A stretch of DNA of 64,000 nt, taken from the NCBI RefSeq assembly GCF_004114915.1, contig NZ_CP022219.1, positions 6,230,501 through 6,294,500 of the forward strand, read 5' to 3'. The stretch's first letter is position 1. Each line of letters starts with the position of its first letter. Of this stretch, positions 54,144 to 63,205 are shown in pieces. The DNA is from Bradyrhizobium guangxiense. GTDB lineage: Bacteria; Pseudomonadota; Alphaproteobacteria; Rhizobiales; Xanthobacteraceae. The translations under genes and the position numbers were made by a program. The notes below the pieces were generated by a model that was not told where the DNA came from, made no database searches, and saw only the letters and a program-made list of their open reading frames with translations.

Positions 54144-55115
54144 TCAGGGACGCAGATACAAAGCTCCCGTCGTCAGACCGGCCTCGAGATCGGCCTGAGC
54201 CAACGCTGCATCCTGCAAACTGTAGGCTTTCCCGCCCACCCGCAGCACGCCATCAGCTATCGCAGCCAGCACACGCTCGGCGGAACGGCGATACGCATCG
54301 ACATCGTTCATGTGGGCCATGACGCTCGGCCGCGCCAGCATCAAGCTGCGTCGCGGCCCGAGATCGTGGACATCGACCAGGGGGATCGGACCGGCCGACT
54401 GGCCAATGCTCGCGACGACGCCGAATGGCCGCACGCAGGCGAGCGTCTTCTGCAACGTCGCCCCGCCAACACCGTCATAGGCGACATCGACGCCGCGCCC
54501 TGCAGTGAAATCGGCAACGGCTGCGGCGAAATCGGCGGCGCGCCCGACGATCACGTGAGACGCACCGGCAGCGCGAGCCGCCTCGACCTTCGCCGGTGAA
54601 CCCACGGTCCCGATCACGACCGCCCCGAACGCGCTGGCCCAGCGCGTCAGCAACTGCCCCAGCCCTCCGGCTGCGCTATGCACGAGAATCGTCGTCCCAC
54701 GGACGACAGGGAAAACGCGGCTGAGCAGCATGTCGGCCGTGATACCTTTGACGAACGCCGTCGCTACCGTCTCGTCCGGCAAGCCCGCCGGAAGCTTCAC
54801 GCCGCGCCAGGCCGGCAGATTGCGCTCGGATGCGTAAGCACCGACGGGCGCACCCGCATAGGCGACACGGTCGCCGACCTCGAGACAGGTCACCTCCGCC
54901 CCCAGCGCCGCAACGACCCCGACCGCCTCGACGCCCGGAATCCGCTCGGACGGAAGCGCGTAGAGACCCGTGCGCTGATAGATGTCGATGGAATTGACGC
55001 CGATCGCGGTCTGCCGCAGCCGGATTTCGCCGCAGCCTGGCGGCGGCAGATCGACGCTCAAGACTTCGAGTTGGTCTACGCCGCCGGGCGCCTTCAACCT
55101 CACGATCACGGCCAT
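54144..55115 (-). CDS. NADPH:quinone oxidoreductase (zinc-independent MDR family)
   Basis: A 323-residue medium-chain reductase of the quinone-oxidoreductase type. Visible features are GVNSIDIYQRTGLY, GVEAVGVVAALG, VHSAAGGLGQLLTRWA (the NADPH-binding AAGGVGxxx motif, about 145-160), and the absence of structural-zinc cysteines. It reduces quinones or alpha,beta-unsaturated carbonyls. ATG 55115 has AGGAGA seven bases upstream; the frame runs open much further upstream but only as antisense of the LysR gene. It is divergent from LysR. Confidence 0.9.
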   Translation of the reverse strand: MAVIVRLKAPGGVDQLEVLSVDLPPPGCGEIRLRQTAIGVNSIDIYQRTGLYALPSERIPGVEAVGVVAALGAEVTCLEVGDRVAYAGAPVGAYASERNLPAWRGVKLPAGLPDETVATAFVKGITADMLLSRVFPVVRGTTILVHSAAGGLGQLLTRWASAFGAVVIGTVGSPAKVEAARAAGASHVIVGRAADFAAAVADFTAGRGVDVAYDGVGGATLQKTLACVRPFGVVASIGQSAGPIPLVDVHDLGPRRSLMLARPSVMAHMNDVDAYRRSAERVLAAIADGVLRVGGKAYSLQDAALAQADLEAGLTTGALYLRP

Positions 55116-55211
55116 GTCGCATTCTCCTGTCGCTGGCAGAAGACCTATGGAACGACGCAAAAATCTGCGAAACTGCTCAAAACTGAGATCTCGTTGTGAG
55201 GATTCGCACAG

Positions 55212-56078
55212 ATGGACTGGACCGACCTGCAGCATTTCCTGGCGCTCGCGCGTGAGGGCACCCTGTCCGCCGCGGCAAGGAACCTCGGCGTTGACCACGT
55301 CACCGTGGCCCGCCGTGTCGCCGCCCTGGAAGCAGCCATGTCGCTCAAGCTCGTGGACCGCAGACCACGCAGCTATGAGCTCACCGAGGACGGCAAGCGC
55401 ATCGCCAAGATCGGTGCGCCGATGGCAGAGACGGCGTTTGCACTGGAGCGCGCCGCGCAAGCTTCGAAATCGGAAGTTAGCGGCGAGATCACGATCAGCG
55501 CGCCGCCGTCGCTGGCCAACCTCCTGATCGCGCCAAAACTGGTTCTGCTGCGGCAACAGCATCCCGGCATCACGATCAAGCTGATCGGCGAGAAACGCAC
55601 GGCCTCGCTCAATCGCCGCGAGGCCGACCTGGCGCTTCGCCTGTCGCGCCCGACCGAGCCGGGGCTGATCGCCCGCAAGATCGGCTATTTCGAGTTCGCT
55701 CTCTACGGCTCGCCCGGCTATCTGCAGGCGACAGCTCCGCATGCCTTCGCGTTCGTCGCCTATGATTCCAGCATGGACGAGGCTCCCCAGCAGCGATGGC
55801 TGATGCGCTTCGTCGGCACGCGCGAGATCGTGCTTCGCACCAACGACCTGGAGAACCAGGCGGCAGCCGCCAGGACCGGAATTGGGCTAGCCGCCCTGCC
55901 AAAATTTCTGGGCGAGGCCGACCCGCGGCTACAGCGCCATGACATCGGTGGCCGTCCGGTCGGGCGCGAGGTCTGGCTGGTGTTGCATCGTGACCTGCGC
56001 CGCACACCGGCGGTGCGCGCGGTGGCGAGCTTTCTCGAACATTGCCTGGCCGATCCCACGGCCTTTGCGAGGCCATGA
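55212..56078 (+). CDS. LysR-family transcriptional regulator
   Basis: A 288-residue LysR regulator: N-terminal winged helix-turn-helix (about 2-60: WTDLQHFLALAREGTLSAAARNLGV, then VARRVAALEAAMSLKLVDR) and a periplasmic-binding-protein-like effector domain (about 88-288). The divergent neighbour 96 bp away is the quinone oxidoreductase, which it very likely controls; the gap holds the probable operator (ATCTGCG ... GAGAT region near 55169-55194). Confidence 0.9.
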   Translation: MDWTDLQHFLALAREGTLSAAARNLGVDHVTVARRVAALEAAMSLKLVDRRPRSYELTEDGKRIAKIGAPMAETAFALERAAQASKSEVSGEITISAPPSLANLLIAPKLVLLRQQHPGITIKLIGEKRTASLNRREADLALRLSRPTEPGLIARKIGYFEFALYGSPGYLQATAPHAFAFVAYDSSMDEAPQQRWLMRFVGTREIVLRTNDLENQAAAARTGIGLAALPKFLGEADPRLQRHDIGGRPVGREVWLVLHRDLRRTPAVRAVASFLEHCLADPTAFARP

Positions 56079-56152
56079 ATTGCCTGTGCGAGTCAGCAAA
56101 ATTGCAGTCTGTCGAGGCTGTCTTTTGCCGTAAAAATTCATACATTGCGGCC

Positions 56153-59100
56153 ATGCCAAAAACCTCCCCGAAGAATTCCGCCAAAGCCGATACCAAACAA
56201 GCTGCGCCAGCTGCAGCCAAACCAGTCGCAGCCAAGGCCGCCGGCAAGGGCGATCACGTGTTCCTGGTCGACGGTTCCTCCTACATCTTCCGCGCCTACC
56301 ACGCGCTGCCGCCGCTGAATCGCAAGTCCGACGGACTGCAGGTCAACGCCGTGCTCGGCTTCTGCAACATGCTGTGGAAACTCCTGCGCGACATGCCGGA
56401 GGACAACCGGCCGACGCACCTCGCCATCGTGTTCGACAAGTCGGAGGTCACCTTCCGCAACGCGATCTATCCCGAATACAAGGCGCACCGGCCGCCGGCG
56501 CCTGACGATCTGATCCCGCAATTCGCGTTGATCCGCGAGGCGGTGCGCGCCTTCGACCTGCCCTGCCTGGAACAGGGCGGCTTCGAGGCCGACGATCTCA
56601 TCGCCACCTATGTGCGCGAGGCCTGCGAGCGCGGCGCGAGCGCGACCATCGTGTCGTCCGACAAGGATTTGATGCAGCTCGTGACCGATTGCGTCACCAT
56701 GTACGACACCATGAAGGACCGCCGCATCGGCATTGCCGAGGTGATCGAAAAATTCGGCGTGCCCCCGAACAAGGTCGTCGAGGTGCAGGCTTTGGCCGGC
56801 GACTCCACCGACAACGTGCCCGGCGTGCCCGGCATCGGCATCAAGACCGCGGCGCAGCTGATCACCGAATATGGCGACCTCGACCAGCTGTTGTTCCGCG
56901 CCGGCGAGATCAAGCAGCCGAAGCGGCGCGAGGCGCTGCTGGAGAATGCGGAGAAGGCCCGGATCTCGCGAAAGCTCGTGCTGCTCGACGACAAGGTGAA
57001 GCTGGACGTGCCGCTCGACGACCTCGCTGTCCACGAGCCCGACGCGCGCAAGCTGATCGCCTTCCTCAAGGCGATGGAGTTCACCACGCTAACGCGCCGC
57101 GTCGCTGACTATTCGCAGATCGATCCTGCCAATGTCGACGCCGATGCAAGCAACAGCAGTAGCGCCCGCGCCGGCGCCGGCGCCGCGAAGGCAACATCGT
57201 CCGAGGCTTCCGGCGATCTCTTCGCCGCGCCTGGAGCTGTGGCGACGGGCGGCGACAAGGGCGACAAATCAGCGAGCCTCAAGGGCACACCGGTTTCGCT
57301 CGCCGCGGCGCGCGAGGAAGCGATGCGCAAGCTTCCGGTCGATCGAACCAGGTATCAGGCGATCAAGACGCTGAAGGAGCTCAACGCCTTCATCGTCCGC
57401 ATCCATGATGCCGGCCATGCCGCGATCGAGATCAGGGCCAACTCCATCGATCCGATGCAGGCCGAGTTCTGCGGCATCGCGCTGGCGCTGGCGCCGAACG
57501 ATGCCTGCTACGTGCCGCTGGCCCACAAGCAGTCCGGCGGTGGCGCCGGCCTGTTCGACGCCGGGCTTGCGCCGGACCAGGTCAAGCACGCCGATGCGAT
57601 CGAGGCGCTGCGCCCGGTGCTGGAATCCCCAGGCATTCTCAAGATCGGCTTCGACGTCAAATTCGCCGCCGTGATGCTGGCGCAGCATGGCATCACCTTG
57701 CGCAACACCGACGACGCGAAGCTGATCTCCTACGTGCTCGATGCCGGCCGCGGCTCGCAGGAGCTGGATTCGCTATCCGAGCGCTGGTTCGGCCATGCCA
57801 TGCTGAAGGAGGGCGAGCTGCTCGGCAGCGGCAAGGGCAAGATCACCTTCGACCAGGTGCCGATCGACAAGGCCTCCGCGCTGTCGGCCGAAACCGCCGA
57901 CGTCGCCCTGCGGCTCTGGCGCGTGCTGAAGCCGCGCCTCGTCGCCGAGCACATGACCGCGGTCTACGAGACCCTGGAGCGGCCGCTGGTCTCCGTGCTT
58001 GCGCGCATGGAGCGGCGCGGCATCTCGATCGACCGCCAGGTGCTGTCGCGCCTGTCCGGCGACTTTGCCCAGACTGCGGCGCGCGTCGAGACCGAGATCC
58101 AGGAGATCGCGGGCGAGCCGGTCAATGTCGGCAGTCCCAAGCAGATCGGCGACATCCTGTTCGGCAAGATGGGATTGCCGGGCGGCACCAAGACGAAGAC
58201 CGGCGCATGGTCGACCACCGCGCAGGTGCTGGACGAGCTCGCCGAACAGGGCCACGAGTTCCCGAAGAAGATTCTGGAGTGGCGCCAGGTCTCGAAACTG
58301 AAGTCGACCTACACCGACGCGCTGCCGACCTACGTCAATCCGCAGACCCATCGCGTGCACACGACCTACGCGCTGGCTGCGACCACGACCGGCCGGCTGT
58401 CGTCGAACGAGCCAAACCTGCAGAACATCCCGGTGCGCACCGAGGATGGCCGCAAGATCCGCCGTGCCTTCGTCGCCACGCCCGGGCACAAGCTGGTCTC
58501 TGCGGACTATTCGCAGATCGAGCTCAGGCTGCTGGCGGAGATCGCCGACATTCCCGTGTTGAAGCAGGCGTTCCGCGACGGCCTCGACATTCACGCCATG
58601 ACCGCGTCGGAAATGTTCGGCGTTCCGATCAAGGGCATGCCGAGCGAGATCCGCCGCCGCGCGAAAGCGATCAATTTCGGCATCATCTACGGCATCTCGG
58701 CGTTCGGTCTCGCCAACCAGCTCGGCATCGCCCGTGAGGAGGCCTCCGCCTACATCAAGAAATATTTCGAGCGCTTCCCCGGCATTCGCGCCTATATGGA
58801 CGAGACGCGGGACTTCTGCCGCAGCCACGGCTACGTCACCACGCTGTTCGGCCGCAAATGCCACTACCCTGACATCAAGGCCTCCAACGCCTCGGTGCGT
58901 GCGTTCAACGAACGCGCCGCGATCAATGCGCGGCTGCAGGGCACCGCCGCCGACATCATCCGCCGCGCCATGACGCGGGTGGAGGATGCGCTGGCCGCAA
59001 AGAAGCTGTCGGCGCAGATGCTGCTCCAGGTGCATGACGAATTGATCTTCGAGGTGCCGGACGCCGAGGTGGAGGCGACGCTTCCCGTCGTGCAGCACGT

Positions 59101-59191
59101 GATGCAGGACGCGCCGTTCCCGGCCGTGCTGCTGTCGGTACCGCTACATGTGGACGCACGCGCGGCGAGCAACTGGGACGAGGCGCATTAG
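56153..59191 (+). CDS. polA: DNA polymerase I (3'-5' exonuclease motifs lost)
   Basis: A 1012-residue three-domain polymerase. A Lys/Ala-rich leader (1-32) precedes the 5'-nuclease domain (about 35-330: FLVDGSSYIFRA, FEADDLIATY, SSDKDLMQL, GDSTDNVPGVPGIG). The polymerase domain (about 610-1012) has motif A DYSQIELR, motif B RRRAKAINFGIIYG and motif C VHDE, all intact. The central exonuclease domain (about 400-600) keeps the fold, but its acidic residues are replaced: AIEIRANSID for DTE-type motif I, FDVKFA for NLKYD, and LSAETAD for YAAED. It should therefore lack proofreading. Used in Okazaki-fragment and repair synthesis. Confidence 0.96.
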   Translation: MPKTSPKNSAKADTKQAAPAAAKPVAAKAAGKGDHVFLVDGSSYIFRAYHALPPLNRKSDGLQVNAVLGFCNMLWKLLRDMPEDNRPTHLAIVFDKSEVTFRNAIYPEYKAHRPPAPDDLIPQFALIREAVRAFDLPCLEQGGFEADDLIATYVREACERGASATIVSSDKDLMQLVTDCVTMYDTMKDRRIGIAEVIEKFGVPPNKVVEVQALAGDSTDNVPGVPGIGIKTAAQLITEYGDLDQLLFRAGEIKQPKRREALLENAEKARISRKLVLLDDKVKLDVPLDDLAVHEPDARKLIAFLKAMEFTTLTRRVADYSQIDPANVDADASNSSSARAGAGAAKATSSEASGDLFAAPGAVATGGDKGDKSASLKGTPVSLAAAREEAMRKLPVDRTRYQAIKTLKELNAFIVRIHDAGHAAIEIRANSIDPMQAEFCGIALALAPNDACYVPLAHKQSGGGAGLFDAGLAPDQVKHADAIEALRPVLESPGILKIGFDVKFAAVMLAQHGITLRNTDDAKLISYVLDAGRGSQELDSLSERWFGHAMLKEGELLGSGKGKITFDQVPIDKASALSAETADVALRLWRVLKPRLVAEHMTAVYETLERPLVSVLARMERRGISIDRQVLSRLSGDFAQTAARVETEIQEIAGEPVNVGSPKQIGDILFGKMGLPGGTKTKTGAWSTTAQVLDELAEQGHEFPKKILEWRQVSKLKSTYTDALPTYVNPQTHRVHTTYALAATTTGRLSSNEPNLQNIPVRTEDGRKIRRAFVATPGHKLVSADYSQIELRLLAEIADIPVLKQAFRDGLDIHAMTASEMFGVPIKGMPSEIRRRAKAINFGIIYGISAFGLANQLGIAREEASAYIKKYFERFPGIRAYMDETRDFCRSHGYVTTLFGRKCHYPDIKASNASVRAFNERAAINARLQGTAADIIRRAMTRVEDALAAKKLSAQMLLQVHDELIFEVPDAEVEATLPVVQHVMQDAPFPAVLLSVPLHVDARAASNWDEAH

Positions 59192-59197
59192 CGGGAC

Positions 59198-59345
59198 CCC
59201 TTCACCTCGCCCCGCTTGCGGGAGAGGTCGGATCACATCACAGATGTGATCCGGGTGAGGGAGTACAGGTCTCACGCCAATCTCACGTGTGGAGAGAGCC
59301 CCTCACCCCAACCCTCTCCCCGTAAGAACGGGGCGAGGGAGCGCA
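59198..59345. repeat. Intergenic repeat after polA (CTCTCCCCG...CGGGG type)
   Basis: TTCACCTCGCCCCGC-TTGC-GGGAGAGGTCGG, then ATCACATC-ACA-GATGTGAT, and CCTCACCCCAACCCTCTCCCCG...CGGGGCGAGGGAG form nested hairpins. This is another common rhizobial intergenic repeat. The rest of the 257-bp gap before the LysE gene is featureless. Confidence 0.7.
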
Positions 59346-59448
59346 GCGAGGACGCGGCGAAAAACTCAATTGTCCTCCGAGCAATTGCGCGATGGCCGGG
59401 CAGCATCGCCCATATTAGAACCGTGGCATCTCCCGCCCCGGTTCACCC

Positions 59449-60084
59449 ATGCCCCACACCTCCGCCCTGCTCGGCTTCGCCCTCGTCTGCCTCGGTCTCG
59501 TGCTCACGCCGGGACCGAACATGATCTACCTGATCTCGCGCTCGATCACGCAAGGGCCCGCGGCGGGCATGGTCTCGCTCGGCGGCGTCGCGCTCGGCTT
59601 CGTGTTCTACATGCTGTGTGCGGCGTTCGGCATCACGGCGCTGCTGCTCGCGATTCCCTTTGCCTATGACGCGCTGCGCTTTGCCGGCGCGGGTTATCTG
59701 CTCTGGCTCGCCTGGCAGGCGGTGAAACCGGGCGGGCGCTCGCCGTTCCAGGTGAGGAAGCTCGCCATCGACAGCCCGCGCAAATTGTTCGCGATGGGCT
59801 TCGTCACCAATCTGCTCAACCCGAAGATCGCGATGCTGTACCTCGCATTGCTGCCGCAGTTCATCGACCCCACAGCCGGCAGCGTGCTGACCCAGTCGGT
59901 GGCGCTCGGCACCATCCAGGTCGTGATCAGCGTCAGCGTCAACGCCATGATCGCGCTCGCCGCCGGATCGATCGCGCTGTTCCTGGCAACCCGGCCGAGC
60001 TGGATGCTGGTGCAGCGCTGGCTGATGGGCACGGTGCTGGCCGGGCTCGCCGTGCGGATGGCGGTGGAAGCGAAAAAGGTGTGA
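59449..60084 (+). CDS. LysE-family amino-acid exporter
   Basis: A 211-residue inner-membrane protein with about six hydrophobic segments. LysE/RhtB hallmarks: LTPGPNMIYLISRSITQGPAAGM (about 18-40), where the PGPN loop is diagnostic, and KFAMGFVTNLLNPK-like FAMGFVTNLLNPKIAMLYLALLP in the middle. It exports amino acids such as threonine, homoserine or lysine; the substrate is unknown. No regulator is adjacent. A palindromic repeat follows. Confidence 0.9.
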   Translation: MPHTSALLGFALVCLGLVLTPGPNMIYLISRSITQGPAAGMVSLGGVALGFVFYMLCAAFGITALLLAIPFAYDALRFAGAGYLLWLAWQAVKPGGRSPFQVRKLAIDSPRKLFAMGFVTNLLNPKIAMLYLALLPQFIDPTAGSVLTQSVALGTIQVVISVSVNAMIALAAGSIALFLATRPSWMLVQRWLMGTVLAGLAVRMAVEAKKV

Positions 60085-60092
60085 CGTTCTTT

Positions 60093-60262
60093 CTTACCTC
60101 CCCTGGAGGGGGAGGGTCGCTGCGCATGTAGCGAAGCGGAATGCGTAGCGGGGTGGGGTGACGGTCCCTCCCCATCCAACAGTGCTCGAGTGGAGAGATC
60201 GCCCCACCCCGCTCGCGCGTTGCGCGATCGACCCTCCCCTGGAGGGCCCTCCGGGGGAGGTG
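60093..60262. repeat. Intergenic repeat (CCTCCCCTGGAGGGGGAGG type)
   Basis: Left CCTCCCCTGGAGGGGGAGGGTCG and right CGACCCTCCCCTGGAGGG...GGGGGAGG are complementary, enclosing CGGGGTGGGGTGA and CGCCCCACCCCG. It lies between the convergent LysE and GST genes and can fold into a long cruciform or hairpin. Confidence 0.8.
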
Positions 60263-60270
60263 AGCGAAGC

Positions 60271-60897
60271 TCAATCCAGCTTCGCATCCATCCCGCGCTT
60301 CACTCCCGGTCGGGCCATCAGGGCGTCGTACCAGCGCTTGACGTTGGGGAAGTCGGCCAGATCAACCTTGTGGCGAGGATGGCGCCAGGCCCAGCCCAGG
60401 ATGGCAAAATCGGCAATTGAGAGCTCGCCGGCTACGAAGTCGCGCCCCTCCAGGCGGCGATCCAGCACGCCATAGAGCCGGCGCGTCTCGGCCATGAAGC
60501 GCTTCAGGCCATAGGCTCGGTCCTGCTCGTTCTCCAGTGCGATGAAATGATGCACCTGGCCCGGCATCGGCCCGAAGCCCCCCATCTGCCACATCAGCCA
60601 TTCGTAGACCGGGATGCGCTGGACAAGCGATGTCGGCAGGAATTTGCCGGTCTTTTCGCCGAGATAGAGCAGGATCGCACCGGATTCAAAGATGCTGACG
60701 GGCTTGCCGTCGGGCCCCTCGGGGTCGACGATCGCGGGAATCTTGTTGTTGGGAGAGAGCTTGAGGAACTCCGGCGCCATCTGCTCGCCTTTAGTGATGT
60801 TCACCGGGATCACCTTGTAGGGCAGCCCCATCTCCTCCAGCGCGACCGAGATCTTGCGGCCATTCGGCGTGTTCCAGGTGTGCAGCTCGATGGTCAT
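60271..60897 (-). CDS. Glutathione S-transferase family protein
   Basis: A 208-residue GST: a thioredoxin-like N domain (ELHTWNTPNGRKISVALEEMGL, with Asn-Pro motif at the active-site turn; SPNNKIPAIVD as the cis-Pro glutathione-binding segment; FESGAILLYL) and a helical C domain with LSIADFAILGW. It resembles YfcG/Ure2p-type GSTs in having TPNG, which act as disulfide-bond reductases. ATG 60897 has a GGAAGGA upstream; a start at 60936 would extend it. It is divergent from pyrE. Confidence 0.92.
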   Translation of the reverse strand: MTIELHTWNTPNGRKISVALEEMGLPYKVIPVNITKGEQMAPEFLKLSPNNKIPAIVDPEGPDGKPVSIFESGAILLYLGEKTGKFLPTSLVQRIPVYEWLMWQMGGFGPMPGQVHHFIALENEQDRAYGLKRFMAETRRLYGVLDRRLEGRDFVAGELSIADFAILGWAWRHPRHKVDLADFPNVKRWYDALMARPGVKRGMDAKLD

Positions 60898-61075
60898 TTC
60901 AGGCACTTCCTTCCCCGAGAAAATCTGGGCATCCACCTACTCCAGAAGGTCGCATCCCCACAACCGGCGGACCGGGATGGCCGATCCTTGTTGACGGGAC
61001 ACGCCCCCTCTGGAATGTCGCCGCCGTCGCGGATAAATTCCGCCACCTTCAAGAAACGCTGTTCGAGGGACCGCC

Positions 61076-61639
61076 GTGTCGAAATCTGCCTCCCGCGCCC
61101 GCCTGTTCGAAATCATCCGCCGGCGCTCATTCGGCCGCGGCGAGGTGACGCTCGCGTCGGGCCGCAAGAGCGATTTCTACTTCAACCTCAAGCCGACCAT
61201 GCTCGACCCCGAGGGCGCGACGCTGCTGGCCGAGCTCACCTACGAGGCGCTGAAGGACGATCAGCTCGATTTCATCGGCGGCCTCGAGATGGGCGCGGTG
61301 CCGCTTGCCGGCGCACTGGCGCAGATCTCCTGGATCAAGGGGCATCCGATCGCGGCGTTCTTCGTGCGCAAGAAGCCGAAGGAGCACGGCGCCAAGCTTG
61401 CGATCGAGGGTCTGCCCAAGGGCGAGACGCTGGCCGGCAAGCGCGTCGTGATCGTCGAGGACGTCACCACCACAGGCGGCTCGGCGATGAAGGCGGTGGA
61501 ATCCGTGCGCGAGACCGGCGCCAATGTGGTGCTGGTGCTGACCATGGTCGACCGCGAGGAAGGCGCTACCGACACCTTCGGCGCGGCCGGCCTGCCGTTC
61601 CGCTCGCTGTACAAGGCCTCGGAGTTCTTGAAGGCCTGA
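61076..61639 (+). CDS. pyrE: Orotate phosphoribosyltransferase
   Basis: A 187-residue enzyme of pyrimidine synthesis that makes OMP from orotate and PRPP. The PRPP motif [14 protein letters not shown] (about 123-136), the substrate-side [17 protein letters not shown] and the [11 protein letters not shown] loop (PRPP/catalytic Lys) are visible. It starts at GTG 61076 with GAGGGA a few bases before. A perfect hairpin follows the stop. Confidence 0.96.
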   Translation: MSKSASRARLFEIIRRRSFGRGEVTLASGRKSDFYFNLKPTMLDPEGATLLAELTYEALKDDQLDFIGGLEMGAVPLAGALAQISWIKGHPIAAFFVRKKPKEHGAKLAIEGLPKGETLAGKRVVIVEDVTTTGGSAMKAVESVRETGANVVLVLTMVDREEGATDTFGAAGLPFRSLYKASEFLKA

Positions 61640-61650
61640 TCTTTCCCTCG

Positions 61651-61668
61651 CTCTCCCCGCGGGGAGAG
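61651..61668 (+). terminator. Hairpin downstream of pyrE
   Basis: CTCTCCCCG/CGGGGAGAG is a perfect 18-base palindrome 12 bases after the pyrE stop. No T-run follows, so termination would be weak; it resembles the other CTCCCC hairpins in the window. Confidence 0.45.
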
Positions 61669-61774
61669 GTGAAGAGGCGCCCTCAACCGCTCATTTACCA
61701 TCCGGCTCTATGGTAAATCATGTGCTGAGACCCCTGGGTCCCGGCCGGTTCAGTAGCGTCGGGTGGAGTGAGCG

Positions 61775-62587
61775 TTGCGTACAGTCCTGTCCCATACGCG
61801 CCGGCGGCGTCGCGCGATGCTCGTGGCCGCCGCGCTTGCAGCGCCGCTGCTGGCAGCTCCCGCCCCGGTTTCCGCCGAAGGCCTGTTCGATTTCTTCTTC
61901 GGCGGCATGCAGCAGCAGCGGCCGCAGCGCGAGGTGCCGCAGCAGGCGAGCTCCTACGCCGATCCCTTCACCGGGCAACAGAATGCCGCAACTCCGCAAT
62001 ATGTGCCGCCGACGCGGTCGGCCGCCGCGGGCGGTTCAGGTCCGGCTTTCTGCGTGCGCAGCTGCGACGGCAAATATTTCCCGTTGATGCGCGGCCTCGC
62101 CTCGCCGGCGCAGATGTGTCAGGCGTTCTGTCCTGCCAGCACGACCAAGGTCTATTTTGGCTCCTCGATCGACGGCGCAGCCTCGCAGACCGGCGAGCGC
62201 TATGCTGACAGCGAGAACGCGTTCGCCTACCGCAAGGCGCTGCGCGCCGATTGCACCTGCAACGGCCGCGAGCCGGTCGGCCTTGCCCCGGTCGATCTCG
62301 CGCTGGATTCCTCGCTGAAGGCCGGCGACGTGATTGCCACCACTGACGGCTTGGTCGCCTATACCGGCATCCGCGTCGGCAATGACCAGGCTGCGGACTT
62401 CACCCCGGTTGCCTCCTATCCCGGCCTCACCGCCCAGGTCCGCGCCCGGCTCGGCGAGATGAAGGTGGCGCCGGTGCGCGCCGAGACCGTGTCGGCCGAT
62501 GCGCCGGCGTCAACCGAGATCGTGCGCGAGGCGCTGCCGGACGTGCCAGTGCCGAAGACAGCCGCGAAGCGGGCGGGGTTGGAGTAA
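61775..62587 (+). CDS. DUF2865 family exported protein
   Basis: A 270-residue exported protein: a basic n-region (HTRRRRRA), a hydrophobic signal core and APVSAEG cleavage region. A Gln-rich stretch (about 44-80) follows, then the DUF2865 core with FCVRSCDGKYFPLMRG (about 93-108), QMCQAFCPASTTKVYFG and ADCTCNG; the cysteines probably pair. The family is alphaproteobacterial and of unknown function. The start is TTG 61775 with GGAG at 61764-61767. It is the only gene between pyrE and the convergent gene at 62656. Confidence 0.85.
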   Translation: MRTVLSHTRRRRRAMLVAAALAAPLLAAPAPVSAEGLFDFFFGGMQQQRPQREVPQQASSYADPFTGQQNAATPQYVPPTRSAAAGGSGPAFCVRSCDGKYFPLMRGLASPAQMCQAFCPASTTKVYFGSSIDGAASQTGERYADSENAFAYRKALRADCTCNGREPVGLAPVDLALDSSLKAGDVIATTDGLVAYTGIRVGNDQAADFTPVASYPGLTAQVRARLGEMKVAPVRAETVSADAPASTEIVREALPDVPVPKTAAKRAGLE

Positions 62588-62655
62588 CGTAGTCTCGTGT
62601 CCCCGGACGCAGCGCGGCACGAAGTGACGCGACGCAGAGCCGGCGCACAAGACGA

Positions 62656-63087
62656 CTATCTCCCGATGATCACCCCGATCACGTTCGGCGCGGACAGATA
62701 TTTCTCCTCGATCGCCGCACGCGCGGCGGCGCGGTTGTCCGGCGTCAGCAGGCCGCGCTTCTCGGCCAGGATCATCCAGCAGAAGCCCCACCAGTCCGTC
62801 AGCATGCCCGTCTCGCCGACGAGGTCGTAGCCCTGCTCGGCCGCGAAGATGCGCGCATGGGCTTCGTCCAGCGTGTCCAGGAACAGATGGTCCTCGGCCG
62901 AGAACAGATCGTCGCTGACGTCGTCGATGGTGTAGCCCCAGATCGACTGGCACACCGCGTTGAACTCGCGGTCGAACTGGTCGTCGTCGACCCTCTGGCG
63001 CCGCGCCGCCTGATGCAGCCGCGACAACGAGCGCGCGAAATCGGCGATCCGGGTGAGGGCAAATTGATCGAAGGCGATGGTGGACAT
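62656..63087 (-). CDS. Hypothetical protein behind a LexA-box-like site
   Basis: A 143-residue soluble protein, helical and acidic in its first half (FDQFALTRIADFARSLSRLHQAARRQRVDDDQFDREFN in two parts), followed by YTIDDVSDDLFSAEDHLFLDTLDEAHARIF and WWGFCWMILAEKRGLL. No family is recognised and no signal peptide or catalytic motif is seen. GAGGA lies four bases before the ATG. A GTTC-N7-GTTC site is 86 bp upstream, the alphaproteobacterial LexA consensus, so SOS control is a serious possibility. The next gene upstream encodes PdeM, a DNA-damage-response enzyme. Confidence 0.75.
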   Translation of the reverse strand: MSTIAFDQFALTRIADFARSLSRLHQAARRQRVDDDQFDREFNAVCQSIWGYTIDDVSDDLFSAEDHLFLDTLDEAHARIFAAEQGYDLVGETGMLTDWWGFCWMILAEKRGLLTPDNRAAARAAIEEKYLSAPNVIGVIIGR

Positions 63088-63172
63088 CTAGTCCTCGCAA
63101 AGTCTGACAAACGCTAGATATTGTGTCGGCATTGCGCCGAATCACAATGATATATCAAAGACTTGCTAAAGT

Positions 63173-63187
63173 GTTCTTAATTTGTTC
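63173..63187. promoter_or_regulatory. LexA (SOS) box of alphaproteobacterial type
   Basis: GTTC (63173-63176), seven bases TTAATTT, then GTTC (63184-63187). GTTC-N7-GTTC is the consensus LexA box in alphaproteobacteria. It lies in the AT-rich gap upstream of the hypothetical gene ending at 62656 (minus strand), with a TATATC -10-like element 25-30 bases further toward the gene. Confidence 0.55.
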
Positions 63188-63205
63188 TGGCGAAGCGCCG
63201 AAATC

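Noticed and set aside
54144..55742. A 532-residue version of the quinone oxidoreductase
   Set aside because: The added N-terminal part is antisense to the LysR gene; the start at 55115 has a good ribosome site and matches the family length.
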